NCBI GenBank assembly: GCA_964006375.1
Contig: OZ023265.1
Location: forward strand, 15,545,252 to 15,609,251
Direction: 5' to 3'
Length of the DNA stretch: 64,000 nucleotides
Source: Tillus elongatus
Lineage: Eukaryota > Arthropoda > Insecta > Coleoptera > Cleridae
The notes beneath the pieces were generated by a model that worked only from the letters and a program-made list of their open reading frames with translations, was not told the DNA's origin and searched no databases. Each line of letters begins with the position of its first letter. The first letter of the stretch is position 1. Positions 1 through 11,212 of this stretch are shown here, one piece after another. Made by a program: the position numbers and the translations under genes.

Positions 1-337
1 GGCAAAGATCTTGAATCTAATACGGACTATGGAAATAAAATGTCTCAAAAAGAATGTTTAGCAAATCCTGAAGTCTAAGTTTCAACCGTCATTGTCCTTC
101 ATTTTACTAAAATGTTTCCAGAAAATTCATTTCAAATAGACCCTTTCTTTGATGCTTGGCAGTAGTCTTAGCTATAGAGTTTATCGTTTAATGGTATATA
201 ATTTTTGTCGAATTTTCGTAAAAAATAAATAAAGCTCAATATGTCCATTATTATACAAGATATGAAAAAAAATTGTTATTGTTTTGTTATTGTATTTTTG
301 CATTTTCCATCGAAATATAATGCATGTTTGTAAGAAA
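1..337 (-). repeat. T-element fragment leading into MITE
   Basis: Sequence around CAGAAAATTCATTTCAAATA and TTTATCGTTTAATGG matches 30825-31000 (inverted), 39300-39450 and 46980-47130. Bases 230-337 match the linker at 39550-39750 and 50150-50345 that joins the T-element to the MITE. The element continues off the left edge. Confidence 0.6.
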
Positions 338-667
338 AAAAAATCGGGACGCAGAAAGTGCGTTATGGTAGCGAATTTTGATCAAATGCTTCATATTTGA
401 ATAGCTGAATTTGCTATTAACCTATAAGGTTTACCAAGAAACGAGTTTTTTCCGGAACACTTTAAGTCTACTCTCGGAAATTTTGGTACATTTTCAAACA
501 AAAAAGTTATTTTGATGAAACATGGCACATTGTTTTTACTATATAGGTTATACTGGTAACCAAAATTGATGCCTGCTTTCTTTAAAAAAAAACACACTAA
601 TTTGCTATTAGAAACATTTTATGCAAATTCACTACCATAACGCACTTCCTGCGTCCAGACTTTTTCT
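338..667. mobile_element. MITE with GACGCAGCAAGTGCG-type ends, complete copy
   Basis: Inverted ends: GACGCAGAAAGTGCGTTATG at 348 and its reverse complement at 632-655, each bordered by an A-rich or T-rich run. The interior is AT-rich with no coding. The 330-bp size and inverted ends fit a non-autonomous DNA transposon. The TSD cannot be separated from the A/T runs. Confidence 0.6.
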
Positions 668-1224
668 TATGGATTGTTTAAAATCAACGACACGTCACAC
701 ATGGAAACACGCTTAATATTTTTTTGCAATGTGAGGAGAGAAAGTATATCTAACTCCTTATTGATCAATACGCATAAATTCTTGTTGACACCATTCACAT
801 TATAACAGTCGTTTTTGTGGCCATCCCAAATTTCCATTTCCTTTCAGCATTTTGTATCCATAATTGATGGGAATCCCTAATGAAAGAAAACATGGCTTGC
901 AACATTTATTGAAACTTCAAAACTGGTTTTGAATCAACTTGATTTATGTATTCGACTATCACAAATCACAGTAGCCTAGTTTGCTTCATGCATATTGATG
1001 TAGTATTACAACGCGAATCCGTTTCGAAGTCTCTTACAAATATTACTAACTTATTTATATTCCGCCCCCAGCTTCGAGCCCTCGAATTCGCACTTATGCT
1101 TTTCCGGAACTTGTTTATTATTGTGTTATGTGAGCATAAATACGTATATTATCTGGCACATAATACATTTTACATTATTTTTTACTTTCACATCGTCACA
1201 ACGTGTGGAAATTTGCATCGGAGA
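668..1224. other. Unassigned AT-rich DNA
   Basis: No coding, RNA gene or repeat that recurs elsewhere in the window was recognised here. Confidence 0.5.
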
Positions 1225-2039
1225 CAATCTTTTTTTCGCTTAAACGTCGTAAAAAGTATCAAAACATATAGAAAACATGTTTTGGGAGCGATTTTTTTGT
1301 CTGTCGGTCTGTTAGTCTGTCGGTCTGTAGGTTTTCGGTCTCTCGGTCCGTCGGTCTGTCGGTCTGTCGGTCCGTCGGTCTGTCAGTCCGTCGGTCTGTC
1401 GGTGTGTCGGTATGTCGTTCTGTCCGTCTGTTGGTTTGTATGTCTATCTGTTTGTAGCCACGATAACTGTAGAACGAACTGAAATATCGTCTTCAAATTT
1501 GGTATACACTTGGCACTCGGCACACGAACGTTTCGGATTGTTTTTGGATAAAATCGTTTTAGGGTAGGGAATGAATCTGCGGGTGATTTGGTGAAAATTG
1601 ACGTTTTTCCGTTAAAACTCGAGTAATATAACGTTTTAGGGTTTATTTATTAGAAAACAATTTATTTCATCAAACATCTGGTATTCTATGCTGAAATTAA
1701 ACTGGAGGTTGAATGTTTGGGGGTAGAATAATCCTGACAAAGATTTCGATTTTTTTTGCTAAAACGGCGAAAGAAGTCTCAAAGCATATAGAAAACTTGA
1801 TTCTGGATTTTTTTTGTCTGTCGGTCGGTCGGTTTGTCGGTCTGTAGTCTGTCTGTTAATAGGCGCAATAACTTTCGAACGAATTGTGATATCATCTTTG
1901 AATTTGGTATCTAGTTAGCACCCGACAAAGAAACGTTTCTAGTTGTTTTTGTGGGTAAGATCGCGGGATAGGGGATAAGGAGGGAGTGATTTGGTGAAAC
2001 TTCACATTTTTTTATAAAACTCGAGTAATATAACGTTCC
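1225..2039 (+). repeat. Two diverged copies of an element carrying a GTCTGTCG octamer array
   Basis: Copy 1 (about 1225-1640) and copy 2 (about 1745-2039) share the order: AAACATATAGAAAAC-like start, GTCTGTCG array (long at 1298-1455, short at 1816-1860), then ATATCGTCTTCAAATTTGGT and AACTCGAGTAATATAACGTT. Copy 2 is cut off by the RTE element. The open frame across the array is a by-product of the repeat. Confidence 0.6.
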
Positions 2040-4266
2040 CTCGGGGGAACCTGTAACCCCTAGAGGGCGCGTCCTCAGGTGGCGGATCGAGGAATGCCTC
2101 TCAGATATGAGTGGTAGGAGGGAAATTAAATACCTCTCGCGGACCAACAGGTACAGTAGCGTCTGATCCAGGATGGGCGACTGCGAACAGCGTCTGGCCC
2201 AGAATGGGCGGCTGAAGTTCCAAACTCACCAAGACGTCCAGCCAACGTGGTGGTTTATGGCTAAATACCCCCTATGATCATGCCAGATGTAAAAGCTGAA
2301 ATACCCCAGGCGAGTAGAAAAGTATTTTAAAAATCTCGCACTGACAACAAGTTAGTCTGCCCCAAGGATTTTGGGGGGGGTGGGGGGGTCAAACATATGG
2401 CAATGAGTACCAAACGTACCAACAACAAAATACTGCATATTGCAACCTACAGTAGCCGATCACTGTCAACAGATGAAAGATTAATGAAACTAGAAGGAGA
2501 GTTGGAAAGTATAAAATGAGACGTTGTCAGACTAAGTTAAGTAAAAAGACGAGGCAAACATCTCATAGACCTTAAATCTGGGCACATATTCTATAGCGTG
2601 GGTGAAGAAGAGAGCTCCTGAGGATGAACAGGATTTCTCATACACAAGCGACACAAATCAAGCATCATGTCACTAAATAAAATATCAACACGAGTTATCT
2701 CTTTGATTCTAAAACTCAATACCAGATACAATATTAAGCTCATACAAGTATACGCCCTTACAATGGATCATGACGATGAGGAGATAGATTTGTTCTATTA
2801 GGACATTAACACTGCTTTAAAAGAACACCCAGAGTACTTTACTCAAATATGCGGTGATTTCAATGCCAAAATAGGCAGAAAAATGAATCAAAGTGAGGAA
2901 TCTCTTGGAGAGTTTGGCTTAGAAGTTAAAAATAATCGAGCAGAAACGCTGCTCAGCTTTCTACTATAAAATAATCTGTTTCAGATGGGTAGCTTTTTCT
3001 ACAAAAAAAAACAAATAGAAGATGGATGTGGAAAAGCCTCGATGGGAAAACAAGAAACGAAATAGACTTTATCGTCACAGATAAAAAACACATAATAAAA
3101 GACGTGACTGTCCTAAATAGGTTTGCTACTGGGAGCGACCACAGGCTTGTTCGAGCAAAAGTGGCTATTGACATTGGCAAAGAACGACAAAAAAATATCC
3201 AAAAGAGCAATAAATCAAATTTACTAATAAATCCAGCAGATGTAAATAGCTTTGAACAATGGATCACCACTAATCTAACTAAGGCTGAAATAGAACACAC
3301 CATTGGTAAGGACATCAACAAACTAAATAATATCATCACAACCACAATAACTGAAGCCCAAAGTCGGCACTACTCAACAAATCAAAGGGAAGAAAAACAT
3401 AGAAAAAAGAAGGGGTATGAGGTCAGAAAGCTATGCGTCTGAAGAAGAATTAAGAGAAATAAATAAACAAATTTCAAAAGGCATCCGACGCGACGTAAGA
3501 GCTTTTAGACACAATCAAATCAAAGATACCATAAAGAACAACAAGGGTATGAAAGTTCTACGTAGAAAGCTTGACAATGGAAAGAGACAAATAATAAAAT
3601 TAAAAAATGCACAAGGGCACACATCAGCGAACAGGAAAGGTATTCTAAATATAGTGAAAGAGTTTTATGGAATGCTATATAAAAGTGTAAGTGATATAAG
3701 GCTACATCCAGAATGTGACATACTAACCCGTAAAAAACGTGTGGTTAACCAAGGCTCGGAAATACTGATGGAAATATCACTAGATGAGATTAAAAAGATG
3801 GAAAATAAAAAATCGCCCGGAGAAGACTGTGTGGTTTCCGATGCGATAAAGATTGGCAGTCCTTGCTTGCTCCAAAAGATCAAGTCTTTTTTCAACCTTT
3901 GTCTCTTTAATAGTACGATGCGAGAAAAGTGGCACAAGACCATCGTAATACTGGTCCACAAGAAAGGAGAGATCTCGAACCTAGAAAATTACAGGCCGAT
4001 AAGTCTACGTAGCCATCTCTACAAATTATTTACTAGAATAATTACCACACGACTTGAAAAGAAGTTGGACTTCGTCCAGCCAGTGGAACAAGCCGGATTT
4101 GAAGTGGGTTTGGATCCAATGATCATCTCCAGAGCGTCAAAATAGTAATTGAATAGACCATCGAATATGGCAGACCTCTTGTCCTTTCTTTTGTGGATTT
4201 TCATAAGGCTTGCGACACTGTGGAGCTGGACGCAGTGTTGCAATCCCTGGAAGCATACCCTATTGA
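2040..4266 (+). pseudogene. RTE-type non-LTR retrotransposon, broken and 3'-truncated
   Basis: A relatively GC-rich 5' UTR begins CCCTCGGGGGAACC at 2037. Coding starts near 2397 (MAMSTKRTNNKILHIATYSS) with endonuclease pieces (QICGDFNAKIGRK; RNEIDFIVTDKK; GSDHRLVRAKV) and RT pieces ([53 protein letters not shown] in a shifted frame). Several frameshifts and stops break it, and the RT palm and C-terminus after the DFHKA motif are missing at about 4266. The endonuclease-RT layout and motif wording fit the RTE clade. It interrupts the second octamer-array repeat. Confidence 0.75.
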
Positions 4267-4690
<424 letters not shown>

Positions 4691-4959
4691 AGGCATCTTG
4701 ATCATGATGATCGAATTTCCGTCGGTTTTTATACAACTTTGGTTTCTGGTTGTAACAAGTGCATACATAGATAGGTATTGTTTATAAATGATGATACAAG
4801 ATACTATCCATGCCAGTGGGGTCATTGGATATTGGTTCTATTTAACAATTGCTTATTGGTAAACATTTGGAAACTATGTGGTTAGTTTTGAGAGATTAGC
4901 AGTTTTGGTTATTAACACAACGATAACAGATTCACAGTGGTTGAACCCCGCTTTCTTCA
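4691..4959. other. Unassigned
   Basis: No feature recognised. Confidence 0.5.
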
Positions 4960-5439
4960 TAACAAAAATCTCGGAACGCAGCAAGTGCGTTATGGTAGTG
5001 ATTTTTTATTAAATGCTTCAAATTAGAATTCCTCAATTTTCTAAAAACTTAGAAAGTTTAGTTTTGGTATGTAGTAAGGCCTTTCCTAGGGAAAAATATC
5101 CACCAAATTTAATTAAAATTACTTTGTAATTTTCGCAGAAAAAAATTTTTTTTAATGAAAATTTAAAATTTGAAAAACTCAATTTTCTATAAACCTAGAA
5201 AGTTGAATTTTGGTACGTAGTAAAGTCTCTCCCAAGGCAACATATATGGTAAATTTAATTAAAGCAACTTTGTTATTTTCGGAGAAAATTTTTTTTTGGA
5301 AGAAAACTCAAAATTTTCCCGGAAAACCTCGTCCGATTTTCCTGGCTAAAGAACTTATCCAAGCTATTAATAAAATAAAAGCACTTGCTGAGTTTCATTG
5401 AAATCGGTTAATTATTTTTAGAGTTATCAGACGGATACA

Positions 5440-5521
<82 letters not shown>

Positions 5522-5610
5522 GAAACTGACCCCGGATATGGATTCTAGGGGTCATAGTTCTCGCTCATTTGAATTTTTTTTTTCAAAGTCTCACCATCGA
5601 TACCACTAAA
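4960..5610 (+). repeat. MITE left end fused to T-element with (TA)n
   Basis: A MITE-type end (AACGCAGCAAGTGCGTTATG, from 4975) runs into T-element sequence from about 5150, with (TA)n at 5438-5518 and the GATATGGATTCTAGGGGTC tail. The matching right MITE end is absent, so the two families are joined as a composite here. Confidence 0.55.
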
Positions 5611-6740
5611 AATAGAACAATGTAATATCCTCTGGACCGCAAAAGATAACTGATCTACGGTCAGTCTAGACCGGAGACAGAACAATATAAAACTTTATCC
5701 TATTAATTGTTGTGCAGACTAGTTCAGGGCATACTGATTTTGGAGTGGGTGGAGTAGAAAGACTAAGGGTATGCACAATTAGCCAAAGCCTGCAGTGCTA
5801 TCGGGGCGGCAAAAACGCGGACGAGGGAGAAAACAAATATCCTACAAAAAATGGCTGTAAATTTTCAATGAGAGTTGATAACCTAATAAACCAACTTGTC
5901 TATTTTAACTTGTAATTTCAGTTGTTCTTTCATGTAGCTTTCCTCTATTACACCTAGCGTTAATGGTTGATAGAATTTTTTTGCAACATTTTACAAAATA
6001 AGCAAATCCAAAGTCTTTGATGTTGAAGCATTATACATCACGGTAGCGTTTGGAGACAGACTGGGGAAAAGCGATATCTCTCAGAGAAGCAAGGGTCAAG
6101 TTATCTGACTGGGAATCCGTATAAGCTTGCGGCTCGTATTGTTGTAGGTGTATAAATGCCCTAATCCGGGATCAAGAGACACCTGAACCTGATATAGAGG
6201 ACAGGCAGAATTCACATTTAATTAGAACATGCGTTCACTTGCTACTAACTACCCCACTATCCACCCTTACTAGCTCCACTATCAAGTAACACTAACTACT
6301 CTTGTACAACTTCCTAATCGTAATGAGCGATACTCATGACCTTGATACAGTTAACAGAATGCTTTAGTTTACATTAAATTTTAAAGTTATTCTCTGTAGC
6401 AGCTTTCGGTAAAAAAAAAATTAAGTTTTTGCAAAATTTTTGTCAAGTGAGCCTGAGATAGTTACTCAGAACTTATTTTTGATGTACACATATTGGCTAA
6501 AACGTGTTCACTTATTGATCGCAAACAAATAAACTACTATCGTATCTATCATTTTAACAGGGTAAACATTATTAAATGATATATGCTTGTCTATTAAAAC
6601 TTCTTTACCATAATTTCAGATATATATATTTTTTTGTTTTATTAAATTTTTACAATCTACTCTACAAGGAGTATTAAGTAAATATGTTACACGTATGTTC
6701 TAGTCGGAAAATAAAAATAAACCCAAAAGAACGAAAATAA
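5611..6740. other. Unassigned AT-rich DNA
   Basis: About 1.1 kb with no coding I can support. A short palindrome (GTCAGTCTAGAC) near 5660 stands out weakly. Confidence 0.45.
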
Positions 6741-6856
6741 AAATAATTAAAAATAACTTTAAAAAATATATATACATATATAAATAATAAATAATGCAAA
6801 GCGTGTGAGGAAAAGCCCACCAATGTCGGCACTCCCTCTCGGACAACACTGAATTG

Positions 6857-7231
6857 TTAATTTAGTAGGTCTCTTGGCCAGGTTCTTCTTAAGCGTCTCT
6901 CGTAGAAAGGGCCTTCAGAGGGTTGTTCTATGAGGGCATTTTCGTGGCCGGGCAACTTTGCGTGATAATTTTGGGCGTATCTTCGAATTTCTTCATGAAC
7001 GAAAGGGATTTTGAGACCTTGATGTAAGGTAAGGTTGGAAACGTACCATGGAGCATTTACTATTGAGCGAAGTATTTTGGATTGCTGTCTTTGTATAATT
7101 CGGATATTTGTTGGTTTAGCGTCTCCCCAAAACTGGATTCCATAGGTCCAGATTGGTTTTAAAAATGCCTTGTAGATCAATAGCTTATTGTTAATGGTGA
7201 GCTTTGATTTTCTTCCTAGGAGCCAGTGCAT
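6857..7231 (-). pseudogene. Jockey ORF2 C-terminal fragment
   Basis: 124 residues with the thumb/C-terminal signature LLIYKAFLKPIWTYGIQFWG and a typical Jockey end (RRLRRTWPRDLLN). It lacks the palm. Confidence 0.75.
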
Positions 7232-7457
7232 CTGACGAAACTTAAAATTTATTTGTGCTTTCTTCGACTGTATATGCCTTTTCCACGTTAAGCGTTGATC
7301 AAGATGTATACCAAGATATTTTGCTTCAGTGTTTACAGGTATGTGGTTGTTGAATAGAGTTACTCTTGGGCAGATTGTATTTTTATTAGTAAATGTATGA
7401 TCAGACGATAAATCTAGAGGTGTCTCTAGGCTTATATAACTGTTTGAAGCTACATTG

Positions 7458-8054
7458 TCACAAAAAAGTCGAGTACTCAGGTATTATGTTTGAATTTGTT
7501 GGCCAATATGTAGGCTTGGCCGTTGATACCACATTATAATTTTTAACCATTATTACTTTTAATAGATTGCGACCTTTAGGTGTTATTAGTCTAGAGCCCC
7601 AGTAAGTGTGCTTCGCATTCCAGTCCCCTCTAACAATAAATCTAGGGCCGAGGGTTTGGAAGAAATCTTTGTATTGGTCTTCACTTAGTGCGTGTCTTGG
7701 TGGAGAATATAGTGCCGATGCATCAAAACTCCAGGTTTCTGTATACACCTTAATAGTTGTTGCTTGAATTTCAGTCGTTACGTACGGGGGTAGGACGTCA
7801 TGTTTAATGTTGCTTCTGATGAGTACTGCAGTACCTCCGTGTGCGGTGTCATCTTGATGATTTGTAGCGTATGTAGAGAAGAGCGGTATGCGGAATACTG
7901 ACTTATTTGTTAAGTGTGTTTGAGAGACCAGCATTATATCTATTCTGTTAATGTTGGCAAATGTTATTAGTTCTTGTTTGCGACTAGTTAGTCCGTTGGC
8001 ATTCCATGTTGCAATGCGTACGAACTTTGCCATTTCAATTGAAATTATTAACAA
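7458..8054 (-). pseudogene. Jockey ORF2 endonuclease domain
   Basis: 198 residues of APE-like endonuclease: RIATWNANGL at the N-terminus, VSQTHLT where the catalytic E is expected (here Q, so probably inactive), GDWNAKH, and PTYWPTNSN. Truncated by a stop at 7458 just before the SSDH motif, which continues in another frame. Confidence 0.75.
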
Positions 8055-8703
8055 GTCTTGACAACAGATTAAGCATAATCTGGTTTTGATTCATCAGTTG
8101 TGTGAAAAGGGATTTAAATTCGCGCAGGATAGAAGTAAGCGTGTTTTCAAGGATCTTTTGATGGTCATCTGTGTAAAGAGGTTGCCTTTGTCTGAGTACT
8201 TGATTATATAGCGGTCTGCTTTGGCGGGGTTCAGTGTAGTCGCTAGGTACTTCTGTGTTTATGTTAGCTGCAACGTGTATGTTTTGGCGGTCTTGTGTTA
8301 GATTCTGTTGCTTTTGGTGGTATCTTCTAGTCAGGTTAGGGTTTTTGGTTTTTATGAGGTCCCTGTATACGGTGCAACCTTTGTAATTTGCTGGATGGCT
8401 ACCTTCACATAGAGCACATTTCGCTGAAGTTTCTCTTGTTTTCGTGCACATTTTGCTGTCGTGTTGTTCGCCGCACTTTACACAAATGAATGGTTTACTA
8501 CAGTAGGTCTTCGAATGGCCGTACTCTTGGCACCTTGCACATTGAACTATATCGCGTCTTGAAGGTTCTATACCGACTTTTGTGTTACATATGAATTGCA
8601 AATCATATATACTTTTATGATTATCTTGTGGCTCTAGATCTACGAAAAAAATAGGTAATGGAACTTTGGAAATATGATGCCTAATGTTCACCATATTTCT
8701 CAC
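8035..8703 (-). pseudogene. Jockey ORF1 (Gag-like, zinc knuckles)
   Basis: 222 residues. Three CCHC-type knuckles lie around residues 55-105, followed by a Gln-rich basic tail. The N-terminal RRM-like part lies in shifted frames upstream (8901-9352), so the gene is broken. Family role: binds element RNA and supports retrotransposition. Confidence 0.7.
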
Positions 8704-9560
8704 TTTGTGGATAGCTTTTTAAATATCTAACTTTATTTCGTTAATTGGAGTCGTGTGGTGTAAGTATCTTCCTACTACTCTATAGGCTCTTTCTTCCTTG
8801 GACTGGTAAGTATGGAATACGATATTCTCGTCTCTTAGATATTTCACAAGTCTTCTATATGTTTCAGATGTGTGAACATTTATTTTGACAGTGTTGTTTG
8901 TTAGTGCTTTGAGTAATATTGTTCTTCTGCTATAATGACTGCTAGAAAGTTACTCATGTTATTATAATCTGTTACTCCATGGATAAAAATAGGTGGAGGT
9001 TTGGGGTATTTTAACGTTTCTGGAGAGTCGTAGTTATTAATATTAATTTCATCTGCTGTAGCTAGAGATGAGAATGTCTTGTAAGTTTTTGGAAATGATC
9101 GCCTTTTTGGAGTTTGTTCGGGTGAGTTACAGACTCTTTTTCTTTTTTGACTTCTTACCACGAATGGGTTGATAGAGGAGAGCAGTCTCTGTGGTCATTC
9201 ACATTGTGATCATTAATACTTTGTTGCGAGTTGTCACTGTTAATCGTTAACATTGGTGTATGATTGGTTGCGGTATTTTGTGATGTTTGAGTAGGGCCTA
9301 TTTCTACATCTGTAGATATTTTATTTGATGATTTTTGTTGGTTTGGGAGCATATAGCTCCCATTTTAATCAACAGTCAGTTATTAGGGGTGATTTAATTA
9401 ATTTAATATAATATATTAATTCTGCCGTAGAAATAAATTAATATTCTTACTTGAATTCAGTTTATTATTTTGCAGTTAGTTATCAGCAATCGATAAGATT
9501 ATTGGCTGCCGGCAGACATTCACTCACTCGGAACGACAACCGCGAACTCCAATTTCAGAT

Positions 9561-10160
9561 ATAAATATTGAAAATGCATGATGTGTCGTTGAATAATGAT
9601 ATAAAGAAACAAGAATATGAGGCGTACTAAAGCCTTGCTTGTTATTCACTCATTTACTATTCACATTCATACTTAACAAGGTGGGCTAGGCGCTTGAGGT
9701 ACGTCACGGAAGGAACCCATCTGATATTTGTAACAAATGACAAATAAACGTGAATAATAAAACAATGATCTCTTTCTTGATTATATGAAAATGACTCTGA
9801 TAGGGTCGCATTTTCGTAACGTATTTCGCCAACTAGAATACCTCCAGCATTCACAAATTTATTTCACTGATGTATACAGGAACTTTGAGGACCATTTTCA
9901 TTTAAAGTCAGTTTTGTGGCTATTTTAATCTATGATATAGGTAATTTTAGTTGGAAGACCATTTTTGCAATAATTATGACTACGCCAAATCAAAAACTCA
10001 TTATAGCTCACTCCAATATCCAAGCTATTCCCTGGCTGCGCTGGATTAAATAAAATAATTCCGATTATCGAATTGAAGCTCACTTGTTTGATGGATAAAC
10101 TTGTGTATTTTTTTCAACCCAGTTACTTATAAATTATTGACTTTAGAGTAAACTTTTTTA
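9561..10160. other. Unassigned
   Basis: No coding or repeat recognised. Confidence 0.5.
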
Positions 10161-10460
10161 ATTAAAGGTTTAGACGCAGCCCGTGCGTTATGGTAGTAAA
10201 TTTTCATAGAAATATTTTTATGCTTATAACTTTTTTCCTTACAGCATAGAGATCTAAACTTTGATAGGTAGTTTCCTTTTTATAACGCAGACCTACGTAT
10301 GTACCAAATTTTGTTACCGTAGCTTTGTTACTTTCGGAGATTTTTTAAAAGAAACTCCACAATTTTTCCGAAATACTTGGTCCGATCTTCCTGGCTAACG
10401 AACTTATCCAAGCCACTCAGAAAAGAAATGTACCTGCCAAATTTTATCGAAATCGGCCCA
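10161..10460 (+). repeat. MITE left end joined to T-element fragment
   Basis: GACGCAGCCCGTGCGTTATG at 10173 begins the MITE-type end. From about 10310 the text matches the T-element left half (TCCGATCTTCCTGGCTAACG). It stops at AAATCGGCCCACTGATCATA, where a Penelope-like tail is joined. Confidence 0.55.
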
Positions 10461-10576
10461 CTGATCATAGTCAGTAGCGTGCTGATGATGAAGAAGGGGG
10501 AAGGTTCGACATTGCAGTCAACGTAAACGAATAAAAATCACAGAAAGTACAGCAAACACATTATATATATATATAA
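10461..10576 (+). repeat. Penelope-like element tail with decayed hammerhead ribozyme
   Basis: Matches the 3' end of the element at 17715-17810: AGTAGCGTGCTGATGA, a GGTTCGAC segment, TGCAGTC, ACGTAAAC, CAATAAAA-like text, then TA. The hammerhead core is CTGATGA (10482-10488), but GAAA is now GACA and stem I is mismatched, so this copy is probably inactive. Confidence 0.5.
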
Positions 10577-11212
10577 TAATAATAATAATAATAGGGTTTA
10601 TTCAGCGAAAAAATAATACACAAAAAAAAGTTACAATCGTTATCTCTAAATATAGATGTCTCAGAATAAACAGTGAGATAAATACTCACGAAGTACTCAT
10701 AATAGGTACTTTTGTGTGAGTTTACATAATCCCTAACATGCTGTCATCTAAAATTCAGCCTCCCGTGAAAATAAAGACCCGCAGAGCACCCGGATAATCA
10801 AGCGCACCTCCCGTAACTGCAGCCCACCGCCTCGTGTAAACAAGTATGGACAGCTATTTAAACGGCTATATGCTACCACCAATGTATTTACTTGCTCATT
10901 CACACGTACACATACCCACACCCACACAGACACACACAGAGACAAAGGGCACACCAGTCACAGAATAAAAAATTATCACTAATTAAAAGAGAATGGGTCA
11001 TATAGATAAAACTGTGGACGGATCACAAATGTAAACCGTACAAGAGAAAAAAAAAATCAATAAAAAAAATTAAGTTCATCACTACGAAGAAACAGCGTGT
11101 GCACAAACAAAAATATGTGCGCAGACAAACGTACATAAAAAAAAAACCGGCAAAAACATCCCCAAAAAGACCAAGCAAACACAAACGAGACAGACTTCCC
11201 GGACCAGAATTA

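Larger units (their letters stand above)
6741..9560 (-). mobile_element. Jockey-type LINE with the RT core deleted
   Basis: Read on the minus strand. A 5' UTR runs from about 9560. ORF1 is broken (9352-8901) and resumes at 8703-8035, carrying three retroviral-type zinc knuckles (CARCQEYGHSKTYC, CVKCGEQHDSKMC, CALCEGSHPANYKGC) typical of Jockey Gag. ORF2 starts at 8054, overlapping the ORF1 end by 20 nt. It opens with an APE endonuclease (IATWNANGLTSRKQELITFA; GDWNAKHTYWGSRL). After SSDHTF (near 7400) it jumps straight to RT thumb/C-terminal sequence (TEAKYLGIHLDQRLTWKRHI; YKAFLKPIWTYGIQFWGDA; final stop 6857). All RT catalytic motifs are missing, so this copy could move only in trans. Confidence 0.8.

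Noticed and set aside
946..1482. 178-codon open frame
   Set aside because: Half of it is the GTCTGTCG array (repetitive Ser-Val-Cys-Arg) and the rest shows no domain, so it is a repeat by-product.
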